The translations under genes were made by a program, and so were the position numbers. Below the pieces are notes generated by a model, which was not told the origin of the DNA, made no database searches, and saw only the letters and a list, made by a program, of their open reading frames with translations. Shown one piece after another: positions 16,326 to 25,996 of a DNA stretch of 64,000 nucleotides (its first letter is position 1; every line of letters begins with the position of its first letter). Source of the stretch: CAADGU01 sp964581605 (lineage in GTDB: Bacteria > Chloroflexota > Anaerolineae > Promineifilales > Promineifilaceae); the NCBI GenBank assembly GCA_964581605.1, contig CAZOPF010000017.1:1-64000 (forward strand), written 5' to 3'.

Positions 16326-18797
16326 CTAGGCGGCCAGGGTGACGTATACCTGATGTGTACGGCCGTCCTCAAAAACAGGCGCTATATTCCCGGCTACCGG
16401 TTGGCCGTCTACGGTCATCGTCTTCACCCCTTTGCAAACGTGGGCCGGGTTCTCCACCGTGATGTGGTAGATGGCGTTGCGGAAGTGGCGAATGGCGGTG
16501 AAGCCATCCCACGCCGCCGGGATACACGGGTCTACGATCAGCCCGTCATAATCCGGGCGGATGCCCAAAATCCACTGCGTGCCCGCCTGGTACGTCCACG
16601 AGGCGGTGCCCGTCAGCCAGCTATTGCGTCCCAGGCCATGCTGCGGATGCTCGTCGCCCAAAATGTTTTGCGGGTAAGCGTAGGGTTCCACCTCAAACAG
16701 GTCAATGATCTCGTTTTTAGCCGCCGGGTTGATTTGCCGGTAATAGGCATAGGCGCGGTCGCCGTCCCCCAACAGCGTCTCGGCAATCATCACCCAGGGG
16801 TTGGCGTGCAGGAAGATGCCGCCGTTCTCCTTTGCGCCCGGCGGATAGGTGGTCACGCCCCCTTTGGTGGGATCAAAGCCGTTGAAGCCAGGGGTGCTGA
16901 GTTTGATGCCGTGCGCGGTATTCAAATGTTTGTGTACGGCGTCCAGCGCCAGCCGCGCCCGCTCCCCCTCGGCAAAACCAGACAGCACCGGCCACGATTG
17001 GCCGTTGGTGTAAATCTGGCCCTGTTCGTTGGTGTGGGAGCCAAGCGGTGTGCCATCATAATCAAAGTAACGGATATACCAACGGCCGTCCCAGGCCACC
17101 CGGTTCACAATCTCCTTCATCTCGTCATACTGCGCCTGGAATTGGGCAGCCGCCTCGTCAAATTGCAGGTGGTGGGCCAGGGCGATCAGGTCAAGCAGGG
17201 CACGGCCGTACAAATTGGCCGTAAACAACGATTCCGCCCCCTTACGCAAATTGACCGTATCATTCCAATCGGCAAAACCGGCCAACGGCAGGCCATGTTG
17301 CCCCCGGTCGCCATGCGTAAAGGCCACTGCCCGCCGCAAATGCTCCCACACGCTGCCCGATTCCAGGGGCTGCCCCTTTTTGTCCTTGTCGTAAAACGGG
17401 ATTTCCTCGTGCAGGAATGCCATATCGCCCGTCTCTTTCAGATATGCGGTGACGGCCAGGATAATCCACAAATGGTCGTCGCTGTAATAAGTGGGGCGGT
17501 CGTCGTCCGTCGCTTCGCCTGTTTCGGCGATCATCGTCAATGGGTTGAACTGGTGCATGGCCGAGCCGTTGCGCTTTTGGGTGCTCAGTAATTTGCGAAT
17601 CAGCGCCAATCCTTCCTGCGGCGCGGAGGCCAACACGCCCAACACGTCCTGCGAGCTATCGCGGAAGCCAATGCCCCGCGACCCCAACCCCAACTGGTAG
17701 AGCGACAGATAACGTGACCAGTTGAGGGTGATGTAACACTGGCGCGGGTTATGCACATTCAAAATGGCGTTGGTGCTGGCGTCGGGCGTGTCTACCTGGA
17801 ATTTGCTCAGGTAGTTGTCCCAAAAGGCGGCCATCTGTTGCAATGCGGCCGTCACATTTTCTGGCTGGCGGTATTTTTCGATGAGCGGTTGGGCGGCGGC
17901 CACGTTTTCCGCCTGGCCGAGCAGGGTGGTGAATTGGGCGCTCTCGCCCGGCTGCAAAACGCCCAGATGGTGCAGCAGTGCGCCCACAATATCACCGCGT
18001 ACCGCTTCATAATTACTCAGTTCCGGCTGTTGCAGGCTGAGTGGGTTGGCCCACGTGCCATATTCGTTGTCGCCCAGGAATTTTTTGCGGTCGCTCTCAA
18101 AGCTGCTGACGGGGTGGCTGCTGGTGAAGTAGTTGATGCGCATATCGCGCAGCATGAAGGGGTATTCGATGAGGATTTTACGGCCGTCCGCCTCTGCCAC
18201 CACCTTACTCGTCATCGTCTGCGGAATCCAGTCCGCATTGGTGAACTGTTTAAGCGCGTCAAAGTGGGTGTATTCGATGACCGGAATGGCGTCAATTTCC
18301 CGCGCCGCCGGGCCGCTGTTGGTAATGGTGATGGCCTGCACCACCACATCTTCCCCGGTGGGCACAAAAATGGTCGCCTCCGTGCGAATCCCATAAAACT
18401 CAGACACAATGCGCGTGTACCCCAACCCGACGTGACATTCGTAACGGCCGTATTTGTCGAGAGTAGGAACAAAGAAGGGGGAGAAAATGTGATAAGGTGA
18501 AGGGGTGAGAGGGTGAAGGGGTGAAAGGTTGACCGTTGAATCCTCTCCGTTTTCTTCGTTCCATTTGAACCGCAAATACAAGGTTGAGCCTTTGAAATCG
18601 CTGGCGGGCATTTGCGGGATGTATTTGGTGATGCGGTTGAGGCTGGGGTCTTGTTTGCAGATGAGCAGGCCGCCGGTGTGGTCTACAAAGCCGCCAAAAC
18701 TGAGGCCGCCAATGTAGTTGATCCACTTCACCGGCGTCCTCGGATTGGTGATCACATACTCCCGTTTCTCGTCGTCAAAATAGCCATAACTGGTCAT
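16326..18797 (-). CDS. GH94 disaccharide phosphorylase, specificity unclear
   Basis: 823 residues. Family GH94 cleaves beta-linked disaccharides with phosphate to give a sugar 1-phosphate and a free sugar. Seen: MTSYGYFDDEKREYVITNPRTPVKWINYIGG start, CYITLNWSRYLSLYQLGLGSRGIGFRDSSQD in the linker/barrel, the general-acid motif GFADWNDTVNL near residue 510, and NSWLTGTASWTYQAGTQWILGIRPDYDGL near the C-terminus, all typical. It differs from the adjacent cellobiose-phosphorylase-like enzyme and may use chitobiose, laminaribiose or another beta-glucoside. Between about residues 90 and 110 a Pro-rich stretch (LSPLHPLTPSPYHIFSPFF) is encoded by a short-repeat element, see the separate entry. No signal peptide, so cytosolic. 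Confidence 0.88.
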   Translation of the reverse strand: MTSYGYFDDEKREYVITNPRTPVKWINYIGGLSFGGFVDHTGGLLICKQDPSLNRITKYIPQMPASDFKGSTLYLRFKWNEENGEDSTVNLSPLHPLTPSPYHIFSPFFVPTLDKYGRYECHVGLGYTRIVSEFYGIRTEATIFVPTGEDVVVQAITITNSGPAAREIDAIPVIEYTHFDALKQFTNADWIPQTMTSKVVAEADGRKILIEYPFMLRDMRINYFTSSHPVSSFESDRKKFLGDNEYGTWANPLSLQQPELSNYEAVRGDIVGALLHHLGVLQPGESAQFTTLLGQAENVAAAQPLIEKYRQPENVTAALQQMAAFWDNYLSKFQVDTPDASTNAILNVHNPRQCYITLNWSRYLSLYQLGLGSRGIGFRDSSQDVLGVLASAPQEGLALIRKLLSTQKRNGSAMHQFNPLTMIAETGEATDDDRPTYYSDDHLWIILAVTAYLKETGDMAFLHEEIPFYDKDKKGQPLESGSVWEHLRRAVAFTHGDRGQHGLPLAGFADWNDTVNLRKGAESLFTANLYGRALLDLIALAHHLQFDEAAAQFQAQYDEMKEIVNRVAWDGRWYIRYFDYDGTPLGSHTNEQGQIYTNGQSWPVLSGFAEGERARLALDAVHKHLNTAHGIKLSTPGFNGFDPTKGGVTTYPPGAKENGGIFLHANPWVMIAETLLGDGDRAYAYYRQINPAAKNEIIDLFEVEPYAYPQNILGDEHPQHGLGRNSWLTGTASWTYQAGTQWILGIRPDYDGLIVDPCIPAAWDGFTAIRHFRNAIYHITVENPAHVCKGVKTMTVDGQPVAGNIAPVFEDGRTHQVYVTLAA
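18483..18535. repeat. gggtgaag octamer repeat in frame inside GH94 gene
   Basis: Units ggtgaagg, ggtgagag, ggtgaagg, ggtgaaag follow one another. On the coding strand they read as Ser-Pro-Leu-His-Pro-Leu-Thr-Pro. The frame stays open and the surrounding GH94 sequence continues on both sides. Confidence 0.7.
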
Positions 18798-18810
18798 AGG
18801 TTTGCTTAAA

Positions 18811-18896
18811 ATGGATACACGGATGACGCGGATTTGATGGATGCTCGCGGATTTTTTATCCGTGAAAATCCGTCTGATCCGTCCAATCCGTGTATC
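18811..18896. repeat. Dispersed acggat / atccgt inverted repeat
   Basis: atacacggatgacgcggatt on the left, tttatccgtgaaaatccgtc and atccgtgtat on the right. It separates the two GH94 genes; same family as 14579-14660. Confidence 0.65.
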
Positions 18897-21346
18897 TATT
18901 TCCCTAGCTGAACATGGACGGCAACGGCCGTCACCCCATCTCCTGGTAACGGTACGATATTGCCGATAATGGCACGGCCGTCAACCGTCAGCGCCACCTC
19001 ATTACCTGCACCGGCTCGTTCCACCGTGATGTGATAATCCACACCGCGGAAGTGGCGAATAACGGTGAAGCCTTTCCACTCCAGGGGAATACAGGGGGCA
19101 ATAATCAGGCCATTGTAAGACGGCCGTATGCCCAAAATCCATTGCGTGATAGCGACATAGTTCCAGGCGGCCGTGCCCGTCAGCCAGGAATTTTTGGCCT
19201 CGCCGTGCGTGGGGGCGTCCTTTCCGGCAATCATCTGCGCATAGACGTAGGGTTCGCAGCGATGCACATCACTGATCGCTTCGCGGGCGGACGGGTTGAT
19301 GCGCAGGTAATAATCTAACGCCTGCTCGCCATGGCCGACGGCCGTTTCCGCAATCATGATCCAGGGGTTGTTGTGGCAGAAGATACCGGCATTTTCCTTG
19401 TAGCCCGGTGGGTACGAAGAAATCTCGCCCAGGTGCAGATAGTATTGCGAATAGGCGGGCTGCTGCAAGACAATGCCGTGTGGCGTGGCTAAATGCGCGG
19501 CGACCGAGGCCAACGCCTGCTCTGCCTGGCCATCGTCCAGCCCAATCCCGGCCATCACACACATGCCCTGTGGCTCGATGAAAATCTTCCCTTCTTCACA
19601 TTCTTTTGAACCCACGGGATGGCTGTAAAAATCATAGGCGCGGCGGAACCACTCGCCGTCCCAGCCATGCGCCAGTGTCGTTTCTGTCATGTTGGCGGCG
19701 TGCCAGCGGTAGGTTTCCGCTTCCTTCGTTTTGCCCAAATGGTCGGCTAAGGCGGCCATTTCTTTTGCCGCCAGCACAAACAGCCCGGCGATGAAAACGG
19801 ATTCGGCCGTTTTGCCATCCTTGTTCGTCGTCGTCTGGAACGATTCGCCGGGATGTTCGGAAAAGGTGTTCAAATTGAGGCAGTCGTTCCAGTCGGCACG
19901 GCCGATGAGCGGCAAATTGTGTGGCCCCAGCCTTTCCAGCGTGTAGCGGATGCTGCGTTGGAGGTGTTCGTAGAGCGGTTCTTCCGTGCCGGGGGCGTTG
20001 TCATAGGGCACGGGTTCGTCGAGGATGCTGGTATCGGCCGTTTCCTTGATATAAGCCGTCACTCCCATCACTAACCAGAGCGGGTCATCATTAAAATTGC
20101 TGCCAACGGCATCATTGCCTCGTTTGGTGAGCGGCTGGTATTGGTGATAGGCGCCGCCGGTGGGCAACTGGGTGGCGGCAATGTCCAGGATACGCTCGCG
20201 GGCGCGTTCGGGAATCATATGCACGAAGCCCAGCAAATCCTGGTTAGAGTCGCGGAAACCCATGCCCCGGCCGATGCCCGATTCGTAAAAGGAGGCGGAG
20301 CGGGACATGTTGAAGGTGACCATGTTCTGGTAGGCGTTCCAAATGTTGACCATGCGGTTGACGTGTTCATTGGGTGATGCCACCTGATAACCGCCCAATA
20401 GCCGATCCCAATATACCCGCAGTTGGTCAAAGGCGGCCTGCACCTGCGCCGGGTCAAGAAACTGCTGCAAAATCGGCCGAACCCGCCGTTTGTTGATGGT
20501 TTGGGTGCCGGGCGGGTCAAATTTCTCATCCTGCGGGTTCTCCTGATAACCCAATACCAAGATGATACTCTTTGACTCGCCCGGCTGGAGGGAGGAGAGA
20601 TGAAAACTAAAGGAACCAATGGGTGCCCAGCCGTGGGCGACGGAGTTGGTGGAGTGCCCCTGGGCCACGACAAGCGGGTTATCGTAGCCGCGATAGGGGC
20701 CGAGGAAGGATTCGCGCTGGGTGTCATAACCGGCAGGCGGCGTAGAGCAGGCGAAGTAGGCGAAATGGTTGCGTCGTTCGCGGTACTCGGTTTTGTGGTA
20801 GATGACGTTCTCTTCAATTTCTACCTGGCCGATGCTGAAGTTGCGCTGGAAGTTGGTGGCGTCGTCGTGGGCATCCCACAGGCAAAATTCAATGTAGGAG
20901 AAGGCGGAGAGGTTCACGGCCGTACTCCTCTCATTTGTCACCGTCATCTGCCATACTTCCAATGTCTGATCCAGCGGCACAAAGTAGCGTGTCTCTGCCC
21001 GGATACCTTTGTATTGGGAGGCGATGATGGTGTAGCCCATGCCATGACGGCAGGTGTAACTATCCAACTCTTTGCGTGTGGGCTGCCAACTGGGGGACCA
21101 GAAGTCACCGCTGTCATTATCGCGCAGGTAAAGGTAACGGCCGCCAAAATCGAAAGGCACATTGTTGTAGCGGTAGCGGGTCAGCCGCCGCAGCCGGGCA
21201 TCTTTGTAGAAGGAGTACCCTCCGGCCGTATTGCTGATCAAACCAAAATAATCCTGGCTGCCCAAATAGTTGATCCAGGGTAGCGGGGTATCCGGCCGGG
21301 TAATCACGTACTCCCGGTTCATATCGTCAAAATGTCCGTAGCGCAT
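18896..21346 (-). CDS. GH94 cellobiose phosphorylase-like enzyme
   Basis: About 816 residues from ATG 21346, which has AGGAG eight bases upstream; an earlier in-frame ATG at 21382 lies in repeat sequence. Cytosolic GH94 enzyme, closest in pattern to cellobiose phosphorylase (cellobiose plus phosphate to glucose 1-phosphate plus glucose). Evidence: MRYGHFDDMNREYVITRPDTPLPWINYLG, ESGIGRGMGFRDSNQDLLGFVH, the catalytic Asp in IGRADWNDCLNLN near residue 485, and KNSWLTGTAAWNYVAITQWILGIRPSYNGLII. The glucose 1-phosphate would enter glycolysis without ATP, and the remaining glucose would suit the ROK kinase at 28887-29906. Related linkages such as laminaribiose cannot be excluded. Confidence 0.9.
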   Translation of the reverse strand: MRYGHFDDMNREYVITRPDTPLPWINYLGSQDYFGLISNTAGGYSFYKDARLRRLTRYRYNNVPFDFGGRYLYLRDNDSGDFWSPSWQPTRKELDSYTCRHGMGYTIIASQYKGIRAETRYFVPLDQTLEVWQMTVTNERSTAVNLSAFSYIEFCLWDAHDDATNFQRNFSIGQVEIEENVIYHKTEYRERRNHFAYFACSTPPAGYDTQRESFLGPYRGYDNPLVVAQGHSTNSVAHGWAPIGSFSFHLSSLQPGESKSIILVLGYQENPQDEKFDPPGTQTINKRRVRPILQQFLDPAQVQAAFDQLRVYWDRLLGGYQVASPNEHVNRMVNIWNAYQNMVTFNMSRSASFYESGIGRGMGFRDSNQDLLGFVHMIPERARERILDIAATQLPTGGAYHQYQPLTKRGNDAVGSNFNDDPLWLVMGVTAYIKETADTSILDEPVPYDNAPGTEEPLYEHLQRSIRYTLERLGPHNLPLIGRADWNDCLNLNTFSEHPGESFQTTTNKDGKTAESVFIAGLFVLAAKEMAALADHLGKTKEAETYRWHAANMTETTLAHGWDGEWFRRAYDFYSHPVGSKECEEGKIFIEPQGMCVMAGIGLDDGQAEQALASVAAHLATPHGIVLQQPAYSQYYLHLGEISSYPPGYKENAGIFCHNNPWIMIAETAVGHGEQALDYYLRINPSAREAISDVHRCEPYVYAQMIAGKDAPTHGEAKNSWLTGTAAWNYVAITQWILGIRPSYNGLIIAPCIPLEWKGFTVIRHFRGVDYHITVERAGAGNEVALTVDGRAIIGNIVPLPGDGVTAVAVHVQLGK

Positions 21347-21361
21347 TTTCTTCTCCTTGTG

Positions 21362-21495
21362 AAGATAATCCACAGATTCCACAGATTACGCAGATTTGAT
21401 CCGCGTTTGTTTGTGTTCGTCCGCGTCCTGTTTTCAACGCAGAGACGCGGAGGCGCAGAGAAAATATCCCTCTGCGTCTCCGCGCCTCCGCGTTA
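21362..21495. repeat. Two intergenic inverted repeats (cagatt type; acgcagagacgcgg type)
   Basis: 21362-21415 has ccacagattccacagattacgcagatt. 21434-21495 pairs acgcagagacgcggaggcgc with ctctgcgtctccgcgcctcc, a long hairpin that ends at the stop codon of the upstream GH3 gene. A fragment of the second type is at 4680-4703. Confidence 0.7.
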
Positions 21496-23409
21496 ATCAT
21501 CTGTTGTTAAGCCATGTCCGAAAGGAAACAGCGGTTCACCGCCAGAACCAAGCGGTAGTTGCTCCGTGCTGGCGGGCCAGGTGTAGGGCAGTGTGCCGGT
21601 GAAGGGGTGGTCGCCGAAGAGGTTGTCGGCAATGCCCTGCCCTTCTGTGCCGGGCAGCCAGGCGGCAATCCAGGCATCGGCCAGGGGGAGGGCGTCGGTG
21701 ATGAGCAACGGCCGTCCCGATAACAAGATCACCACCACTTTGTCCGTCTGTTCCCCCATGCGCCGAATCAGTTCCACATCGCTGTCACTCAGGCTCAGGT
21801 CGGCCGCATCACCCACTCCTTCGGCATAGGGCAGTTCACCCAAGACGACAATACCCACATCGGCCGGGGGATTAAACTCCTCAAAACGGCCGAACTTGTT
21901 GAACTGCACTTCGCCAGTGGCAGTAGCCTGAATTGCTTCCCAAATGGTTGTGCCCTCAGTGATGTTGCCGGAACGTCCCTGCCATTCAATTGTCCAGCCG
22001 CCCGATTGTACGCCGATGTCATCGGCAAATGGCCCGGCCACAAAAATGCGGGCGTCTTTGGGCAGGGGCAGGGTTTCATTCTCGTTTTGCAGCAGTACCA
22101 GCGATTGGCTGACCGCTTCCTGGGCCAGGGCGCGATGTTCGGGGGAGCCAATCAGCCCGATGTGGGTGGTGTCGGCGTAGGGGTTTTCAAACAGGCCCAG
22201 GTTGAATTTGGCAGTGAGGATGCGGCGCACGGCGTCATCTATGCGGGCTTCGGTGATGTCGCCATTTTCGACGGCCGTCAACATCGTATTGATAAAGCGC
22301 ATATAGTCATAGGGCACCATGTTCATGTCTACACCCGCGTTAATCGAGGTGACGACCGCTTCATAATAGTTGGGCGAAATCTGGTCAATGGCCTGCCAGT
22401 CTGAGACTAAAAAGCCTTCAAAGCCCAATTCGCCTTTCAAAACGTCCATCAGCAGATATTGTTGGGCGTGCATTTTGGTGCCGTTCCAACTGCTGAAGCT
22501 GACCATGATGCTTTGTGCGCCCGCGTCTACGGCCGCCTGATAGGGCGGTAAAAATAGTTCGCGTAGGGTGGCTTCGTCCACCTGCATATTGCCCTGGTCG
22601 AGCATGTAATCCCCGGTGGTGGAGCTGCCCCAGGCCGTGCCGCCGTCGCCGATGTAATGTTTGGGGGTGGCGAGTACGGCCGTGATCGCCGCCAAATCTT
22701 CCCCTTGTAAGCCTTGCATAAAAGCTACGCCCAGTTCACTCACCAGGTTGGTGTTTTCGCTGTACGCTTCATACGTCCGCCCCCAGCGAATGTCCTGGGG
22801 CACAGCAATGACGGGGGCATAATCCCAGGGGATGCCGGTGGCGCGGGTTTCTACGGCCGTGATGTGCCCGATTTGCCGCAGTAGTTCCGGGTTGCGCGTG
22901 GCTCCCAGGCCGATGTTGTGCGGGAAGAGGGTGGAATTTTTCAAATTATTGTGGCCGTGTACAGCATCTACGCCGTAAATGATGGGAATGGCTAAGGGGG
23001 TACTGAGGGCCGCTTCCTGGTAGCTATCCACCATGGCCGCCCAATTTTCGGCGGTGTTGCCTTCGGCGGGATAGCCACCGCCACCACTGAGAATGCCGCC
23101 GATGAGGTAATTGGTGACGGCCGTAGGCTGGATGCTATTTTTCTCCACCAGCGTCATTTGCCCAATTTTCTCTTCCAGCGTCATACGGCCCAGCAAATCT
23201 TCTACCCGTTCGGCGGTAGGCAGTTCCGGGTTGAGATAGGCGGGAACGGGTTCGGAACTGGGGGAGGGTTCAATGGTGGGCGCAACTGCCGTCGGTGTAA
23301 TCGCTTCGGTGGTGGCTGTATCGGGGGGGCTGGTGTGGGATGGGGCAGGTGGTTGCTGGCAGGCAACGGCCGTGAGCAGCGCGATTAACAACACCATTCT
23401 TTTGTACAT
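21493..23409 (-). CDS. GH3 beta-glucosidase/exo-glucanase lipoprotein
   Basis: About 638 residues. Signal peptide with lipobox Cys (LLTAVAC), then a Ser/Thr/Pro-rich linker up to about residue 60, so it is held on the outside of the membrane. The GH3 core shows RVEDLLGRMTLEEKIGQMT, YGVDAVHGHNN, ATPKHYIGDGGT and the nucleophile Asp in LVSDWQAID near residue 336, followed by the second domain (IVVLGELPYAEGVGD, PLFPFGHGL). It lacks the PA14 insert of the other GH3, matching exo-1,3/1,4-beta-glucanases. ATG 23409 is preferred; GAGG precedes it. It sits next to the GH51-like gene. Confidence 0.9.
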   Translation of the reverse strand: MYKRMVLLIALLTAVACQQPPAPSHTSPPDTATTEAITPTAVAPTIEPSPSSEPVPAYLNPELPTAERVEDLLGRMTLEEKIGQMTLVEKNSIQPTAVTNYLIGGILSGGGGYPAEGNTAENWAAMVDSYQEAALSTPLAIPIIYGVDAVHGHNNLKNSTLFPHNIGLGATRNPELLRQIGHITAVETRATGIPWDYAPVIAVPQDIRWGRTYEAYSENTNLVSELGVAFMQGLQGEDLAAITAVLATPKHYIGDGGTAWGSSTTGDYMLDQGNMQVDEATLRELFLPPYQAAVDAGAQSIMVSFSSWNGTKMHAQQYLLMDVLKGELGFEGFLVSDWQAIDQISPNYYEAVVTSINAGVDMNMVPYDYMRFINTMLTAVENGDITEARIDDAVRRILTAKFNLGLFENPYADTTHIGLIGSPEHRALAQEAVSQSLVLLQNENETLPLPKDARIFVAGPFADDIGVQSGGWTIEWQGRSGNITEGTTIWEAIQATATGEVQFNKFGRFEEFNPPADVGIVVLGELPYAEGVGDAADLSLSDSDVELIRRMGEQTDKVVVILLSGRPLLITDALPLADAWIAAWLPGTEGQGIADNLFGDHPFTGTLPYTWPASTEQLPLGSGGEPLFPFGHGLTTDD

Positions 23410-23467
23410 ACGGTCCTCTATCAAGACTACAGCGGATGGGGGAGAGAACGGATGGGAAGGAATCCGT

Positions 23468-24844
23468 TTATTCCTCCGTCCGCTGTAGTATCAACAGCGA
23501 AATAGACTGCCCTGGCAGGGTGATCGTTTCACCATTGGCCCATTCGATTGCGCCTAAATTTTCCGCCTTGTGTTCGGCATCAAAACGCCACAATTCGGCG
23601 CTGCTACCTTCGTACCCATCCACTTGCAGAGGCACAGTCACCTCGTCTGGCCCGCGATTGACCATCATCAATGTCACCGCGCCATCGTCACGTTGGGCAG
23701 CAAAAATGGAAACATCCGCTACACCGGAATCGGCATGGAGTTTTTCATTGCCAAAATGATCGTACATCTGGTAAACGTAGTACGTCGGGCGCGGTTCGCT
23801 GCGATCAAGAATGCCCGTCCCGTCGCGTGGGTGGTAGAGCATCCAGTGGTTGACGATGTCCACGTTCTGGTTAATCATGCGCCCCAGCGCGTCAGCCCAC
23901 CAGATGGCGTTGTAGAACGAATCAGGCGTGGCTTCACCACCCAACGTGTTTGACCAGTTGGAGTTGACTTCGGTAACGGCAATGGGCAGGTCGCGCCCCG
24001 TTTCTTCCTGGATCATCTGGCGCAGGAAGGGGATGATCTGGTCCCATTCCGGGCTGTTCTGGCGCAGATCATCAATAGAGGGGTTGGGATTTTGCCTGTC
24101 AGTGGGAAAGGGGTAGCGGTGCATAGAAACAATATCCACCAGATCGCCGTTAGCCCGCAGAAACTCACGCATAAAGTCAAGCCCCTGGCTGTCTTTGGGG
24201 TTGTTGGCATCTACGGCCGTGAACTGATGCACATCTGGCCCCACCAGCAAAATCGAAGGGTCTTGGGCCTTCATCGCCTCGGCAAATTCACGCCAGCGCG
24301 CATTGTAATAAGGTGCATCCCACTCACCGGGCGTGACAGATGGTTTGTTGTTATAGAGTGTCGGTTCGTTGCCGATGCTCCAATACTTCACCCCATACCC
24401 TTTTTCCTCATTGGTATAACGAAGTAGTTCCACCGCTTCTTCTGGTGTCCCGCGCAACAAGTTGACGTGAATGAGTGGTTCAGCGTCAATCATGCCCACG
24501 ATGTCCATGAACGAATCAATATGGAAGGGGCGCAGGTCGTTTTCATCGCCCCAATTGCCACCTGGAAAACGAAGGAACGTGATATGGGAGTTTTGATAAT
24601 ACTCCAGGCCGTTCGCCGGCAGGCCAGCCCAGGGGCCGTAATTGGAGCCATATACCAGAGGGTTGATCGGCCCTTGGGAGATAGCACTGTTTACGTAGAG
24701 GTGATTGGGCACGGCCGTAGCCAGGACAGATGGCGAGACGGTAGTGGTGGTGGGTACGGCCGTGGCTACCTCATTTGCGGTTGGTGGCTGCGAACAGGCA
24801 ACAAAAACCAAAAGCAGCCCTGCTACTAACCAAAACTTGTTCAT
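23468..24844 (-). CDS. Clan-A glycoside hydrolase lipoprotein (GH51/GH39-like)
   Basis: About 458 residues. N-terminal lipoprotein signal (LVAGLLLVFVAC) and a Thr/Val-rich linker, then a TIM barrel with the clan-A pair: acid/base Glu in YWSIGNEPTLY near residue 158 and nucleophile Glu in IAVTEVNSNW near residue 293. A small beta domain follows (ALMMVNRGPDEVTV-like region, ending LLILQRTEE). The arrangement resembles alpha-L-arabinofuranosidases of GH51 or GH39-type enzymes, but exact substrate cannot be told from sequence alone. ATG 24844 is chosen because the signal peptide begins there. It is downstream of the ABC permeases and presumably cotranscribed. Confidence 0.75.
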   Translation of the reverse strand: MNKFWLVAGLLLVFVACSQPPTANEVATAVPTTTTVSPSVLATAVPNHLYVNSAISQGPINPLVYGSNYGPWAGLPANGLEYYQNSHITFLRFPGGNWGDENDLRPFHIDSFMDIVGMIDAEPLIHVNLLRGTPEEAVELLRYTNEEKGYGVKYWSIGNEPTLYNNKPSVTPGEWDAPYYNARWREFAEAMKAQDPSILLVGPDVHQFTAVDANNPKDSQGLDFMREFLRANGDLVDIVSMHRYPFPTDRQNPNPSIDDLRQNSPEWDQIIPFLRQMIQEETGRDLPIAVTEVNSNWSNTLGGEATPDSFYNAIWWADALGRMINQNVDIVNHWMLYHPRDGTGILDRSEPRPTYYVYQMYDHFGNEKLHADSGVADVSIFAAQRDDGAVTLMMVNRGPDEVTVPLQVDGYEGSSAELWRFDAEHKAENLGAIEWANGETITLPGQSISLLILQRTEE

Positions 24845-24879
24845 TTTTCTGATGCCTCTGGGACTTATTGCTATGTAGC

Positions 24880-24914
24880 GTATGGCGTATATTGATACGC
24901 CATACGCCATACAC
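24880..24914. repeat. gcgtatg heptamer inverted repeat
   Basis: gcgtatggcgtat on one side and atacgccatacgccatac on the other, forming a hairpin directly after the stop codon of the upstream permease gene. Confidence 0.65.
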
Positions 24915-24916
24915 TT

Positions 24917-25984
24917 CTATTTCTCCACGCCCGTGATCACAATGCCCCGTACAAAGAACCGCTGTGCCAGAATAAAAAGGATCAACGGCGCAATCAACGC
25001 CATTAATGCACCCGCCTGAATCAACTGCGGTTGCGAACCATAGATCCCATTAAATGTAGACAGCGCCACCGAGATGGGCCACGCGGCGCGATTCGTCGAG
25101 AGGTAAATCAACGGCCCAAAATAGTCATTCCAGGCATACACAATGTGGAATACAGTTACAGCCAGCAGCGCCGGGTAAGATTGAGGCAAAATGACCGACC
25201 ACAGAATACGGAATCGGCTGGCACCATCCATCATCGCGGCCTCATCCAGTTCTCGTGGGATCGTCATAAAATACTGCCGCAGCAAAAAGACATCAAACGC
25301 ATTGCCAAAGAAAGTGGGCACAATGAGCGGCGCCCAGCTTCCTACCCAGCCAATTTTTTGGAAAAATGTATAGGTTGGAATAAGCGTCACAAATGCGGGT
25401 AAGAAAATAGTGGCGATCAGAACCATGAACAAGAAATCCCGCCCTGGAAAATCAAAACGTGAAAAGCCATAAGCCACAAGCGTACAAGAGAATAATACGC
25501 CAATGGTACTTAAAATGGCATACATGGTGGTATTCCACATCAGGCGCGGATAATCAATGGATTCCCATACTTCCTGATAATTTGACCAGGTAGGAGCGAA
25601 CTGCCACGGCCGTGCCAATGCGCGCCAGGATACCGCACAGACAAACTCACCTCGTTCAGGATTACCCGGATCAACAAAGGTACTCTCTCTCCGCCCCTTC
25701 TGCAGCAGTGCCAGACTTCCCTCAGAGGCATCATCTTCACTACCCTGACATGTATTCATAGGCACTGTAAACATCTCCAACTCTTCGCCGTTATACTCAT
25801 ACACCGCCGGTTTCGCTGGCCATACCGGACCACCAATCACAGAAATTTGCTCCTGAGTTTTCAGCGAAGTAAAAACCATGAAGGCAAATGGAGAAAGAAA
25901 TAGAAACAAGAGAAGCACAGTGGAGCCGGTTACAGTAAAGCTCTTGGCTGTTGAACGTGGATTGCGTAGGGGGGATGCTCTCAT
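24917..25984 (-). CDS. ABC sugar importer permease, MalG/LacG type
   Basis: 355 residues. Inner-membrane permease of the carbohydrate uptake type 1 family. The EAA loop that docks the ATPase is clear (ELDEAAMMDGASRFRILWSVILPQSYP), and at least six membrane segments follow a first one at about residues 18-38. Between the first and second membrane segments is an unusually long extracytoplasmic loop of about 95 residues with two Cys (PMNTCQG and GEFVCAVSW) that could form a disulfide; most MalG homologues have a shorter loop. It lies 12 bases after the MalF-type gene. No ATPase gene is in the cluster, so a shared MsmK/UgpC-type ATPase elsewhere is likely. Confidence 0.9.
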   Translation of the reverse strand: MRASPLRNPRSTAKSFTVTGSTVLLLFLFLSPFAFMVFTSLKTQEQISVIGGPVWPAKPAVYEYNGEELEMFTVPMNTCQGSEDDASEGSLALLQKGRRESTFVDPGNPERGEFVCAVSWRALARPWQFAPTWSNYQEVWESIDYPRLMWNTTMYAILSTIGVLFSCTLVAYGFSRFDFPGRDFLFMVLIATIFLPAFVTLIPTYTFFQKIGWVGSWAPLIVPTFFGNAFDVFLLRQYFMTIPRELDEAAMMDGASRFRILWSVILPQSYPALLAVTVFHIVYAWNDYFGPLIYLSTNRAAWPISVALSTFNGIYGSQPQLIQAGALMALIAPLILFILAQRFFVRGIVITGVEK

Positions 25985-25996
25985 GATTACACCTTC

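Noticed and set aside
16353..17591. 412-codon open frame antisense to the GH94 gene, and similar long antisense frames (12940-13695, 37215-38216, 46352-47320, 1624-2382)
   Set aside because: They mirror strongly supported genes in GC-rich DNA, lack recognisable domains and ribosome sites; they are by-products of codon bias.
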